A stretch of DNA of 64,000 nucleotides, taken from NCBI GenBank assembly GCA_000697055.1, contig JNDT01002264.1:1-64000 (forward strand), in the 5' to 3' direction. Source of the DNA: Saksenaea vasiformis B4078 (Eukaryota > Mucoromycota > Mucoromycetes > Mucorales > Saksenaeaceae). The stretch's first letter is position 1, and every line of letters begins with the position of its first letter. The translations under genes and the position numbers were made by a program. This document shows, in pieces, positions 48,045-61,911 of this stretch. The notes beneath the pieces are model-generated. The model saw only the letters and a program-made list of their open reading frames with translations, searched no databases and was not told the origin of the DNA.

Positions 48045-50381
48045 GCTGTGAAGATAAGAGGGAGAGAAGGGGAAATTGTATCGAAAAAGCGTATTTTAAA
48101 ATGCCAGCAGCTAATGTTTATGCACCCGCGATCTATACAATAAGCTGGCCTGGATACTTTCATACTTATCTCCTATGATTCGGCAGACGTGTTCTTAGTG
48201 TCCTGGATCCCATCCCAATACCGACTAGAAGTAATGGCATAGATAGTGTGGACATAAATCATCAATAACTACTAGCCACAAGTGTAGTCCAGTTCTATGT
48301 CACCGTTGAGGTGCCGTGGTAAGAGAAGCGCGAAATCTGACATCGTTCCAACTCAACACAGGCTTTATTCAATCCTGAAACACTGACCATCGATGTCTCG
48401 TTAGCAGGATAGAACCGTAGAAAGATGATGTGCTCCATAACACTTGAAACACTGGTCTGAGTCTATGATTTCCCTTGCAGATAATAGCTTACTTAAGTCT
48501 ACTTGTTGTACTTTGGCCTACATTACGAAGATTTATCTGATTTCGCTTTTTGTGCTTTCCTCAGCCATACATCTTACAATATCGTGCTTCCACAATAAGA
48601 TTTTTGCCTATCTAGTAATTGACCGTGTCAACCGTTGATCGGAGTAGGCCGCCCGAATTTTAAAGCCATCCATTTATGCTCGGTAGGATTCCGGTTCTAA
48701 GCTATGGAGAATTTTCTACGCTATTACTTTGATCAATAAAGAATACAAATCCACATATCCCACACATTGATACAGCGACCTTCTTGTATCTATACCTGGA
48801 TAATAATGGAAAGTGAAACAAATCGATAATAATTCACGCTCCCCCACTCATCTTACATTCCGACATGTGCAGCCATCTTTGAATCTTTTGTAACACAGAA
48901 TAGACTGGTTTCTCCTATCCATTGGAAGAATAGGTGCTGTCAGTGTACCATGCCAGTTGATGCAAGTGAGAAATAGGCAACGAGGGTTACGCCATGCTTA
49001 AAAAGTCATATAGGTTGAAACTAATGGATGCTTTGCATGCTCAAAAGAAATTCTTTTGTGGATGTCCAAAGGTAATTACGGCTATCTGATATCTACATCA
49101 GATAAGGCCTTTGGGAGTGAAATTGAGAATGTCGAACCATCAGCTTTTTTTAGAGAGATATGCGATAGTGGCATATCAAAACACGTCTGTTTTACACGCA
49201 TCAAACATGCATTCTATCGTCCTGCAATCTCTGCAGGACTTCCAAACGTTTATAAATAGTCAAAGTACGACGATAGGAATACGTTAGCAAGTATCCCCGG
49301 TAATTCTTTTTGAAGTGTCATGTTTGGATTGATTCAACAGTCGATGAATGAGGAGGTTTTCAAAGAAATGATCAGGATGAGACTGTATTTCAACGCAAAG
49401 GGATATGGCAGCTTGTTGTAAGCACTTTCTGAACGTGGCTTACGATTAGCACGCATATGAGTTTTATTAAGACTTTCATTTGAAGGTTGGGCACTCTAAG
49501 TCGCAGATCAGGGGTACCTTATTGCATGATCATGGTTCCACATGATGGTTATGATCATGTTCTGAATCGCATAAATTGGAAGCAGCTCTTTCTTTTCTGG
49601 TTTGAAATAGACTATTTCACAGTTTCGAGGAGCTGTTGCACTTCCATTCGGCTTGCTCCTGTTTTCGCACTCAGTATTTTAACGACAATAGTCTTCAACT
49701 AGAGAAGACTTGAACTTGGACGTGCGCTGCATGCGAGGGCATAGGACGCTGCATCTCGTTGGAAAGCAAGGAACGAGCTTTTCTTTGCTTCCAGTACTTG
49801 TATATTTATATCTTTTGGAAATGACTACTCAATGGCTTGTGTCAACTTGTATTCTGTGGGAAGCAGCGTTATGCTCGAGATCTTGGCGTTTAGATAGATA
49901 TGTACTCCGCTTAAGGAAAATCGGCCAAAGCACGACAGTGAATGAGACCTGGTTCATTACCGGGAAAACTCCGCCATTACCAATTCCTAACGTACCCACA
50001 GTCTGGATTCTCGTTTCTGTAATACTCAACGCCCGACCTTGGAACCAGTTAAGACATGTTCTCATGCGCAACCATCCCCGCTCGACAGTCACGGGAACAA
50101 AGTAGTGTTGCCAAATGGGCGTTATATTGCACAGATTGATGACTGAAAATCCTGTTACAAAACAGTAGGACGCTAAAAACAATTCAATGCAGACCATTAA
50201 GAAAAAAAAGAATCAACTTGTGCCAATCATTCCACTTTTTTTTTCTCGGCCCCGCTGAGATAAGCCAGTCACCGTAACGAGCCAACCTTAAAGGGAGATG
50301 CTCCATTTATAAGCTGGTTTTAACGCGAAGGACTCAACTTTTACAGTTCTCTTTCGCTTACTTAACTTTTTTTTTCTTACT
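48045..50381. other. Long intergenic region
   Basis: About 2.3 kb. Overlapping frames on both strands near 49710-50197 (131 and 122 codons) are unrecognised and could be an eroded gene or chance. No RNA gene or clear repeat was found. Confidence 0.45.
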
Positions 50382-50912
50382 ATGGCTGCCGTGTCAGAAT
50401 CAAGATACAAATCTATTTTAAAACCCGTTAAATTCTGGCAACGCAGCAACAAGACGGTGCCTGTTCTTGACGAAGAGGAGGAAACGACGAAGCCCACAGT
50501 GGTGACAACCAATGAAGAGGAAACTATGACTGATAGCACCACTACCACCACCACCACTACTACTACTACTACTACTGTGTCATCACCCAAGACCAAGCCT
50601 AAATTATCTATTCATACACCGTTTTCGATACTTAAAAGGTCTGCAACCGACAGCCAGGACAATGTCGCTCTTGTGGAGACGGCCAAGGGACAAGTCTATA
50701 AACTCTCCACAATTAATGACTCGGGCGTATACCTCCCACCTTCACCATGTGAGGACGGAAAACATGATCATTGGCTCGATATCGATCAGGAGACAATGGC
50801 ATTTCGGCTACCAAGCCCTGACCGCCTGACTACGCACTCCGGCGAGGGTCATTGTTTTCATACCCCTTCAGCAACGATCAACATTCAGTCGTCCCTTGTG
50901 GAGAAAAACTGA
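50382..50912 (+). CDS. Hypothetical protein with poly-threonine run, 176 aa
   Basis: An intronless frame starting MAAVSESRYKSILKPVKFWQR. I do not recognise a family. Residues about 52-64 are a 13-residue threonine run encoded by mixed ACC/ACT codons, so it is a coding microsatellite. Two similar short motifs, YKSILKPVKF and FSILKRSAT, occur before and after the run. The C-terminal half is acidic and contains VYLPPSPCEDG and FRLPSPDRL. No signal peptide or membrane helix is evident, so a soluble, perhaps disordered, protein is likely. The start fits a purine-poor leader with T-rich sequence just upstream. The antisense poly-valine frame is a shadow of the repeat. Confidence 0.6.
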   Translation: MAAVSESRYKSILKPVKFWQRSNKTVPVLDEEEETTKPTVVTTNEEETMTDSTTTTTTTTTTTTTVSSPKTKPKLSIHTPFSILKRSATDSQDNVALVETAKGQVYKLSTINDSGVYLPPSPCEDGKHDHWLDIDQETMAFRLPSPDRLTTHSGEGHCFHTPSATINIQSSLVEKN

Positions 50913-52659
50913 ATGATAAAATACGTCGTACAAGCACGAGCTATGACCACTCGTCGACCCTTCGTCTTTTCCCTTCTTCCTACTCCACCGTAAAATTTTT
51001 AGGATCTATCGCTGTAACTCTTTTTCAAAACCATTAATAGCGCGCACCTGTGTTCTGCCGTAACCCGTATTTAATCCCGATAATCTAAATACAATTTGCT
51101 CTCGCTCTTTTTACTTCAAGGTCTTGGACCGTGTGAGATCCACGAGCTCACGTAGCACAGCAGAATCCACTAATTTGTCCAGACTCCCCTGTACATCCCA
51201 TCTGCTTACTGTTCCTGTCCGGGAAACAACCAAATGCAGCAAATAAAATAATAAGGCCTAACTTTACCAATTCCAGCATGGCCAAGTTCAAGATCTAAGC
51301 ATGATGCAATGGCATTGGAATGACCGCATCTTGTTGAATGTGTAGAGCAGACTGTGTTCGTCGAGGCCACGTCCTTACAACTTACTCTGCATAAAAATGT
51401 CGAACGACTGGATTCATTGGCTGGCCGTGTTTTTTTTTGTTTCCTTTTTTTTCGCACCAAAGACAGGCGTCAACTGACGAAAGATGACCGCATCCATCGG
51501 AAAGTTGTCATACCATCATCGTGATACCATGATCATCATCCGGCTGGCAGGCAGTGAGCAATAATCAATGCAATCATGAAAGAGCGTAGATATCTTGTCC
51601 AATGCTTCGGAACCAAGTTCTTACTGTTTTATTGAATTATTAAAGGCTACCACAGCTGAATAAACATGATATGAAGTACGCGTAGATATGTCTGTGAGCC
51701 CAATTTTTTTCAATTAGACGCGCATTTCCATTAGGATTTCAAGCGCCCAACACAAGTTGATTCTGCGTAAATTCACTCTCGTTAAACACCTTAAAAATAT
51801 ACAAAGCGACAGTGCGACGGGTAAATCCAGTATTTGCTTTTTGGTACCTGTTACTTCTTGCAGCTGACAATTATTCAGGTGATGGACGATGTCGTACAAT
51901 GTAAATCGCTTTTAAGTCCCTTTGGACACGATATCCTGCACATGAATTATGCACTGTTGGCGGAAAGTTTGTCAAGTACCGAGGGCATCTCGTGAATCCC
52001 CTATGTACGTCTTCGGGGGACTGTTCACCATTATCCTTGACAGTTACTTTACTACTGAGCATATATCGAAGTGTGGCATACGCTACGCAGAGAAACAAAG
52101 TCGTAGCAACTCCCTATGACGTACGATGAATTCTACGGTTCAAGTGATACTGATATACCTGCTGTTAATGACGAGTTGTATTAAATGAACTTTTAGGTTT
52201 AATCTATATACGTTTTGTCAAGTCCGCACTAATGGCGAATTGGATACATGGTCATTAGTACGTACATCATTCTACTTGCACCGAGTGGGCACCCCGTTGG
52301 ACGCAGAATGATTTAGAACTGACGCAGGATTATGCGAAAAATTCAGCATTCTTATTCGTGTCACCTTGCTATTCTTATTGTATAGTAAGGTTGACAGTTA
52401 TCAATGCCATTGTCATGCTCCCGACTCTTCGGGAAAACAATATTCTGGTTCAGATGGGAGATTTCGGCGGGATCGGCGTAGTGGCGATTTCCCACGGTCA
52501 GAACATACGACCCTGAATAAGAAAAACATACGCTTTTTGATAAACAACAACCAGGTTGTTACGCAAGATCAATCTACCTTCTGACATCTTTCGTCAGGGA
52601 AGCGATGGATACACTTTCGTTGTTATATGATATTCTAAGACTCTAAATATAAAGTACGT
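50913..52659. other. Long intergenic region
   Basis: About 1.75 kb with short unsupported frames. A weak inverted pair ATCATTCT (52267-52274) and AGAATGAT (52304-52311) flanks about 30 bp, possibly a very small hairpin. Confidence 0.45.
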
Positions 52660-53772
<1,113 letters not shown>

Positions 53773-53936
53773 AAGAAAAACGGAAAGAGAAAGCTCCGAA
53801 AAGAGGGAGAGGTGGAACCACTCAGACGATCTCGGAAGGTGAAAGTCTGTGGCTTAGCGCACCATGACAGCCAGCCATGAAGTACCCGTCCAGTGGTGCC
53901 AACACCTTCACGATTCCTCTCAGACAAAGTTAAACG
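53773..53936. promoter_or_regulatory. Short divergent promoter between BNA6-like and small gene
   Basis: Only 164 bp separate the two start codons on opposite strands, so both promoters must overlap here. No specific element is assigned. Confidence 0.5.
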
Positions 53937-54236
53937 ATGAACGTGGCTGGCCGAAACGTCGTTCAACATTTGCTTGCAAAACACGGTCCTCTCACAACCA
54001 AAACGTTGGCATCATACATTCCTAAATACCAACCAGAATTAATATCCAAATCGCAGTTGAAACATCGCATTCTTCCCTCATTAGAGGAAGATGCTATCAT
54101 TTTCAAAAAGATCGACCGCGAGCCATCCAAGATAGAGGGTTTACTTCCAGAAGAGAAGACGCTAAAGCAAGTATGGGTTTGGAATTTTATTAAAGCTGAA
54201 CACGCCAAAGAACATTTGGTACTAAAAAAACAATAA
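53937..54236 (+). CDS. Small conserved-looking protein, possibly mitochondrial, 99 aa
   Basis: Intronless frame starting MNVAGRNVVQHLLAKHGPLTT. The pattern HLLAKHGPLTTKTLASYIP, then SKSQLKHRILPSLEE and IIFKKIDREPSK, looks like a winged-helix fold (helix, helix, recognition helix, beta wing). The second half is Lys/Glu-rich with VWVWNFIKAEHAKEHL. Such short basic proteins are common among mitochondrial ribosome subunits, but I cannot assign a named one. The compact divergent arrangement with BNA6 and its codon regularity argue that it is a real gene. Confidence 0.65.
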   Translation: MNVAGRNVVQHLLAKHGPLTTKTLASYIPKYQPELISKSQLKHRILPSLEEDAIIFKKIDREPSKIEGLLPEEKTLKQVWVWNFIKAEHAKEHLVLKKQ

Positions 54237-55045
54237 TAATTAATGCGGTGATTTGGGTCGACAAGACGAAGAATAAAAAATTCCTCGTTCTGTTATGATT
54301 ATGACGTAGGATGTAGTGTGTGGTGCATGCTTGTCCTGGTTTGGGAAATGGACTTGTGGAATATCCGCCAACAGTGGCAAAGGTGAGGAAAAAAATGGTT
54401 GTTCTATGACCAAAGATGGTAAGACAACGAACAAGAAGATTGTCCCTAGGACGATTGCCCTGACAACATGGTGTTACGTTGCTGCTGCTCTGTGTTTACT
54501 TTTTTGGATGGGGTTACGCATTGACAGGCGTATGTCATTGAGGCTGTTAGATGTGAAAAGATTTCCAATCAAACCGGAAAAACAGGGGAAAGTAGCAAAA
54601 TGACCCATGTTCGGTTACTCCTTGAGGGATAAAGGAAGGGGAAAAAAGGCCCGATTGCGCGAGAAATCGCGTAAAATCTGTGGGGAAAAAAAGAAAAAAA
54701 GAAAAGACAGGGCGAAAAGGATACATCAGCATATTACTGTTGTTAGTCAAACCATGCATTCTATAAAAAGTGGTACAAGTGGAAGGAGTCGGATATCCAT
54801 TTTGTTTTTCATCTCCAGTTCTCCAAGAAGCAAGCAAGGCTGAACGTAGTACAGAAGCCCGGATATCTCCTACGACAATTTTTTTTCTTCTCTTTTTTAT
54901 CCCCTGTTCTCGTTATAACCACCTTTTTTATACCAGCCCATCATCACCTTCATTTACTTTTCTAACGTTCTTCATCCTTGAAGAACTGTAACTCGTATTA
55001 CGACCTCATCTCGAAATTACCTTTCTATTCTTCTGATCGCTGGTC
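54237..55045. other. Intergenic region upstream of coiled-coil gene
   Basis: A 95-codon plus-strand frame (54316-54603) has a hydrophobic segment (TWCYVAAALCLLFWMGL) but no other support. The last 200 bp are pyrimidine-rich, as expected for a promoter and leader of the gene at 55046. Confidence 0.4.
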
Positions 55046-57061
55046 ATGACTACAACAACCGAAATTCATAGCGTGATTCATGTCTTACAACAAGAAGTGG
55101 ACCAGGCGCATAATGAAAACTTAGCTGTAAGTCTTAACATTTATTTCCCCGAAAAAAAAAAAGAAGAATCGCTAAAGCAACGAGTGCAGCTTCAAAGCCA
55201 AATTGAGGAAAACAGAAACCATCAAAGAGAATTGACAAATGATAATGATTATCTACGCAAGGTAGCTTCATCTTTGAAGAACAAAACAAAAAAAGAATCA
55301 AAAAAATTCACATGGTTTCAATTAGAAAATAGCGGCTATTCAACTCGAGAATGCAAATTACAGCAATACCCAAGCACGTCTAGAAACGCAACTTTACGCA
55401 CAAGAACAGGATATTACCGAACTACGTAAGGAAGTCCAAGTCCTCACAAAGAGTCGAAAAGACGCCGAGAAAAAATTGGCTTTAGAGGTAAAAAAATTGG
55501 GTGATTAGCTGTCAATTTCCTTTTTGGTTGACGTGATTTTCGCTATGCAGCTACAGAATTTTGAGACTGACAAATCCAACTGGGTACAACGTGAGGCAGA
55601 GTTGTACAACCAAATCCGAAGTCTCAGTTTGAGTGCTGGTGAACCTCGGACCCCACGCACACCTAGACGACGAAGTGTAACAGCTACCACGCTCAATGCG
55701 GCACCCATGAGTCCATTCACCAGTTATACATTGGGCGAGATAGGTAACAAAGAAATGAAAGAAAAAAAAACACTATGCTTGTTATATTTTTCCATTTTGC
55801 TCATTTCTTTGTATCAGGCGAAAATGTGCAAGATCAGGAAAATGACCATGCACAATCTAACTCGGTGTCACCAAAACTGACTGTCCCAAAATTGGCTGAT
55901 ATCAATTCATCCTATGCCCGGGAGGCCAAAATCGCCCAGCGGACCATCAAAGCACAGGACAAATTGATTGCAGATCTTAAGTTGGAGGTGGAACAACAGA
56001 AATCGGCGATACAGGAACAGAATACAGAAGCGCAACGTCAATCACTGCGCATCGAGCATTTAGAGCATGAAATTGCCAATGTGAAACAACTGAACCAATC
56101 GCTCATGGAAGATAACGAAAGCTACCAAATCTTGTTGCATGAAAAGACCATTAGCGGAGAGTTTATCATGAATCCCATTATGCAGGTCGAACAAGAAGCT
56201 TCTAGTGGGCAAGATAAACGTCGTAGCCTGAAGCCTTCCAGCAGTACAAGCAGCGGTGGACTGAACCTTGCGGCGGAGCTGAACTTGGCAGCGGTTGGTA
56301 CGCCTGATTGGGAAGCTAGTCAGAAGGCAAATGAAACAGAACTCACTATCAAAAGTAAGCAGAGAAGAATAGGCGGATGCAGGGTCTCTTACGGCACATT
56401 GTTTTTATTTTCTGTAGAACTGAATGATGAAAACAAGATGCTGCAGGATACAAATCGTGCGCTGCAACTGTACATGAATAAGATCTTGATGAAGATTATC
56501 AACAACAAGCAACTAGAAGATGTTCTTAGTATCGATCAACCCAAACCCCAGTCACCTGAACCACTAAAAAGGGAAGAACAATCCTCAACCAAAGTTGCTG
56601 CGGGACCAGGACCCGCACCGACCCGCACACTTTCATCCACTTTGATGGGAAAAGCAACAACAGGTCGCCAACGCCGCCGAACTATCTCTTACTGGGGTTC
56701 AAAGAGTACAGCACCTGCAGCAACACCAGAAGCCAACCAAGAAAAGAAGTCAGTAGTCAATGAAGATCGTAACACACGTCGCCATAGTTCCATTACTGGG
56801 TCAAAGGAACCAGAAAGACCTGCAAATGGAGGTTGGGCCAAAGCATTACGTCGTATGAGTGTTATCGGATGGTCTAAACCTACAGAAGAAACGGAGAATA
56901 TCCATGGATCATCCAGTGAAGATACTGAAAAAAGTTCATCCGAATCTATTCGCCGACGAGATTTAGATACATTATCACCTAGCATGAGTCGATCAGGTAG
57001 TTCCACCACTTCTTCTTCTCTTCGTCGAAGCAACGAATTGGCCACTCTCCAAGAAGAGTAA
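55046..57061 (+). CDS. Coiled-coil protein with Ser-rich tail, 566 aa
   Basis: Six exons: 55046-55126, 55178-55261, 55326-55487, 55551-55743, 55818-56354, 56418-57061. Residues 1-150 and 185-290 are heptad-rich coiled coils (VIHVLQQEVDQAHNEN, KIAAIQLENANYSNTQ, DLKLEVEQQKSAIQEQ). A Thr/Pro/Arg linker (PRTPRTPRRRS) lies between them. The block LNDENKMLQDTNRALQLYMNKILMKII resembles the end of fungal coiled-coil proteins of the up-regulated-during-septation type; that match is from memory of the pattern and is tentative. The C-terminal 180 residues are basic and Ser/Thr-rich, with RRMSVIGW and RRRTISYWG phosphosite-like motifs. A scaffold at septum, spindle pole or cell cortex is inference. Acceptor CTAAAG before exon 2 lacks a pyrimidine tract but is the only one avoiding a stop. 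Confidence 0.82.
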
Positions 57062-60048
57062 CAAAAACCTTTCAACAACAACCATTTTCTTTTTATTGTT
57101 TGTATTTTTTTTTATTTTCTTTGTAGAACTTGCTTATCATCTTATCCCAACCTCTTTTTATTGTGTCGCTGATTCTTTTATTTTTGTATTTCGCCAGCCT
57201 CACTTCCTCTTTTTTTTTTCTTTCTTTTTTCCATACATCATTTATTTTATGTATTCTTATGCCAATCTCTTCGTTATTTTCCTCCCTTCAATACCCACCG
57301 ATTATTTCTTTTCTTCTTATGTTAAACAATATTCATACAAAATACCAAAAACTTCTTGGATCATATCAAATCATTTGTCGATACATGACGTTCTTCTCAG
57401 TACAAACACATTACAGTAGCATGGCCATAAAGTCTTTTGGAAAATATTTTTTTATTTCGAGACATATATTCGATAAATTACCATGGATATTTACCTATAG
57501 AGACCAAATGTTACTAAACCAATTCTTCTTTACAAAAAGAAAGATGATCAAAAAGGATTGCATCAGAAAAAGGTAAGCGATAAGGAATTTGTCGTCAAAG
57601 CACTTCAGTAGCAGAACTGACTAAACTTTTCTCTCATCATAACAATCCTTCTTGATCACCATCCAAAAGAAGCGTATGCTCACCTTAATCAGTCCTCCGT
57701 ATTAGCCGCGGTAACTTTCACTTTGATTGTTGTCTTGTACATACAGCTAACTATACACAAATAGGTAATCAGTCACTGATATTCTTTTACAAACAATGTA
57801 AGAGTTTGTATTCAAGAATCAGATGGTGATGCATGTATATACCCATTCTTCATGTGATATCAGAAGTGTGGGGATAATTTCTTCATCTTCTCGAACACAA
57901 ACAACACCAAGTAAAAGTCAACTTACCCAAAGTAAAGCACCGTGTTTGCGACAGTATTCCCACTTATCTCGAAGAAGAGTGGCAGTAGTAAGCTATTTGT
58001 TTTAACCAATAAACAATCAGTCTTTTTGTTCTTAACTCTTTTCCCCCCCAAAAAAAAAAACAAAATAGGTAAAAGGATGGAAGTACTCAGATACGAGGAA
58101 TTCCATTTTGGTTTTTTCCAACACGGCCCTATTCGGTAGAGATACTGTTTCTCTTCATAGCACATCCCTCCAAGAAACCAAAGAAAGGAAATTCGCAAAA
58201 CTCACCTTTTGTGATAGAAACTGGAAAGAAAACAACTGATACCCGCGTCACAAAGACTGCCCTTTTATCTTTTTTTTCGAAGTGAAAAATTTTTTCTTTT
58301 CGCCGTCCCAACTCCGTTGACCACATTGCGGCACTCGAATCGGATATCCATTCCGCCGCGCGCTGCCCCCAGACGCGTTTTTTGCCTAGTTGAGAGAGAA
58401 CACGTTAAACGCGCACAGGTTGAGCTATAATGAAAAATCACGTATCTTCTGATGATGCAGTGACATGGCCGTTAGAGAAGAATTTGTATATTGTTGCTTT
58501 TCATGTTGCGTCCCGAGACGAAGATCAACAGCATGGTTTATACGAAAGGGCATGGTTAAGATTCAGACACGTGTATATATCGCCATACTTTAAGATTCAC
58601 TGACCTGAATTAGATGTACTGTTGCTTGGATCTCATTCATGTAACCTTATATCTGTCAAAAATTTGTTGATGGAGACGTGTTACTCGAAATATCGCCTTG
58701 TTTCAAGGGTGCTTGTCCACCATGATTTTAATTCAGTCAACAAATACTTCCTTCCAAAACCACCCCTATCCACTTACTCTCCAAATGAACGGAGGGTTTC
58801 CCCAACTGCTCTACTTCTCGTGCAATACTAAGCTCCAAATGAGTGGAGCGACTTGCCGACACCAACGCAAGTAGCATATATGTCTCTCTACCGCCATGAC
58901 AACTAAACGCTCTTCATAATCCACAAGATATAAGGATTTTTACTTTAGATGTGATGCTTTGGAACAGTCTTCTTCTCCTCGCGACAGGTTATACAGTCAG
59001 AGGACGTATGTCCAGCCCTTACATTGTGTCAGGGAGGTTGTTAGCAGGCATCTTTCATCGTTTCTCATCTTTCATCGTTTCGCTGAATGGCTACGCCAAA
59101 GGGAACCGGAAGAGATCATGTTCTAACATTCATGGCTGATATTCGTGACAACACAACATTTCCTCTTTTACTTTTTACAAGAGGAAGTTCGTCCCAATAG
59201 AAATCCTTTGCAAATATCGCTGAAATCTCCTATTCACTTTTATTTAAAATACATCGTTTCTCTTTTCCGATTTAGCATGCACTTATACTTTAAGCAGTAC
59301 GCGTACGAAGGTGAATTCTAAAATGATAGAGCATGGTTTTTATACCCATCAACGATTCTAGAACTAGCCGTGCCCTGTCTTTTGCGCAATGCAATTCCAA
59401 TGTGTCCTAAAATCCTTGAGGAGGTCCTGGTACACGGCACTCCAATCAGTTAGCAGTACGCACTGGCCAACATGTTTAGCACAAGATGCGCCACTAAAAA
59501 AGCAAAGAGAGGAGAGAGCAGTTCGTTGACATAAATTAGAGTTACGAAACTCCTCCTAGCAAACTTATTTTCAACTCCTATTATTGTGGTCTTCTGAATG
59601 AAAGATCCTGTTTCCCATAGTCCAATTTCCATATATGCAATCAATATTGGGCTACTGTTTCCCGCAGATTGACTGGCGTTGTCCTTGAGTAATTTACCCC
59701 ATGTTTTCAGTCAAAAATGACACCTGCTATCTAAATATAACAACGTACCGTTTATACCGGCTTTGTGAATGGATGAGTGCTCTTGATGGGTTCAACGCAT
59801 AACTATGGAGACAGTGGCGTTTTGTCGTGGTTACCATCTATGGATGTCTGATAGCTTTAAAGAAAAAAATGGACCCTTTGTAAAACGTGCGCATGGATCC
59901 CAATGCGATTAAAGCCACCATTTTAAATGGTTGATCCTTACTTGGGGATTTATAGGGAAACCACATGGGCTGGATTAAATTTGGATAATAAAAGACATAA
60001 TAGAAAGTGTATATAGATTTTGTCTCTTTCTTCCATTATTTCCACATT
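57062..60048. other. Long T-rich intergenic region
   Basis: About 3 kb. The first 500 bp are very T-rich and produce Phe-rich spurious frames (57096-57576). A short near-tandem ATCTTTCATCGTTTC repeat occurs near 59049-59080. No gene, RNA or clear mobile element was recognised. Confidence 0.5.
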
Positions 60049-61911
60049 ATGATCGTTCATTCAGAGGACGACGGATTGACGTTAACTGATAGCGGTGTCC
60101 AACTCTTCGACGCAAACGAATCCGAAAAAGGAACACCACCGATTCTATCGACACTAGATCGAAAAGCAGAAGAGCGGAAAATCCTCAGAGCACTAGATGT
60201 ACATATGATGCCATTGTTCTGTCTGTTTTATTTCACAGATTTCCTCGATCGAGCAAATATTGGAAATGCCACGTAAATGCCTTACTTCTCTCTCTATTGG
60301 AAAACGGCTAATCTTCAAGTTTATCTAGTTTGGGTGGACTACAACGGGATCTGCAGGTATTTTTGTCTTAATCTAGGCATTCGTTTCCTTTTGACATTCA
60401 ACGTTGTAGTTGACATCGGAGCAACTCAGTACCGCCATTTCAGCCTTTTATATTACTTATGTAAGAAAACAGAAGTAGCACAAAAGAGAAATAATAATAC
60501 AGCTCACTGTCATTCCAGATCTTATTTGAAGTCCCATCCAATGTGATATTAAAGAGAACCAGTGCTTCTATGTGGCTTTCATCCATCATGTTAGTATGGG
60601 GCGCTATTACTTTGGTGATGGCATTTGTTACCAATTTCTCTGGCCTGCTGGTGTGTCGATTACTGCTTGGGTATGTTTTCCTCCTCAACGCAAAATATTA
60701 CTAATCTCAGGAGAATCCAAAAAAAAAAATACAGGGCAGCTGAAAGTGGTTACATTCCCGGAATCCTTTATCAGATGTCGCGTGTGTACAAACCTCGTGA
60801 GCTGAGCTTACGCATTGGGTTCCTTTTATGCATGGCATCTCTTTCCGGTATTATTTCCGGACCCATTGCTTATGCAACCTCATTTCTGGATGGACGCAAC
60901 GGAATGCATGGATGGCAGTACCTGTTCATCCTCGAGGGCGTTCCAACAGTTGTACTTAGCATATTGTCCTATCTATGCTTGTTTGATCACTGTGATCAAG
61001 TTCATTGGCTCACAGATGAACAAAAACAATTGCAACGGATACGTATGTCCGAAGGAACTCCGGAAGATTCCACACAAATTACAAGAACTACTTTTTATGA
61101 AGCTTTTGCGGATTGGAAAACATGGATGTTCGCCGCAGTGTACATGCTTAACGCAGTCAATATTACAAGCATGTCGATCTTTTCACCAGTCATTATCGAT
61201 GGTAAGAGGATAGCAATTTCCGTGTATGCTAATAAGATGGGGCTTGCCGGTAAAGGGTTCGGATTTTCAGTCCTCGCTTCACAATTGATGACGGCCCCTC
61301 CTTACCTGGTGTCGACCATCATGGTACTGATAGGAGGAAAGCTAACGGATCATTATAATCGACGAGCGCCTATGCTCCTCATAGGTTTCAGCACCATGGC
61401 TATTGGCTATGCCATGCTGACCGTCCTAAGGAACGCCTGGGGTAAAAAATTTTTTTTTGATTGGATCCGGGAAATTGGTCTCATCTTTTGTGGAATAGCT
61501 CTTTACGGGTCCTTGTTTATTATCGCAGCTGGAATGGGTATCCAAGGTACACAAATAAAAGAAAAAAGCGAGCTTAACTTTGTCATTAGCACCTGCAGTT
61601 GTAGGCTGGTCTGCGGTCAATTTTCCCGACCTCAGTATCCGTGCTGTAGCCGTCGCTGTGGTTGTCATGTTAGGCAATTCAGGAGGTGTCTGCGCTTCTT
61701 ATCTGTATCCATTATCTCATAGTCCACATTACCGTAAGTATCCAGGACCCAGCAAATACTTGTTAATAGCGCAATAGGTTTTGGTAACTCCTTTAACCTG
61801 GTGTGTGCGGTACTTGGGTCGGTGACCTCAGGAATCACAGGTTACCTCTTGTATCGGGAAAACTGTCGCCAAGCACGTATCGATAGAGAAAGAGGCAATG
61901 AGGTAAGATGA
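60049..61911 (+). CDS. MFS anion:cation symporter (Dal5/Tna1-like), paralog of the 46-48 kb gene, 477 aa
   Basis: Nine exons: 60049-60272, 60329-60356, 60410-60460, 60519-60670, 60735-61201, 61256-61441, 61499-61546, 61590-61733, 61778-61911. Motifs are LDVHMMPLFCLFYFTDFLDRANIGNAT, ITYILFEVPSNVILKR and AAESGYIPGILYQMSRVYKPRELSLRIG. The internal exons of 28, 51, 152, 186, 48 and 144 nt are identical in length to those of the gene at 46-48 kb, and intron phases agree. Sequence identity is moderate, so the duplication is not recent. The gene is complete, with twelve expected helices and no frame break. The substrate is unknown; the family moves small organic anions with protons. Confidence 0.92.

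Noticed and set aside
49710..50197. Overlapping 131- and 122-codon frames on opposite strands
   Set aside because: Neither has recognisable motifs or convincing splice continuation; left as possible eroded sequence.
54316..54603. 95-codon plus-strand frame with one hydrophobic segment
   Set aside because: No family resemblance, no promoter or splice support, and it lies just past the stop of the small gene at 53937.
57096..57576. Phe-rich plus-strand frames
   Set aside because: Products of a T-rich 3' flank.
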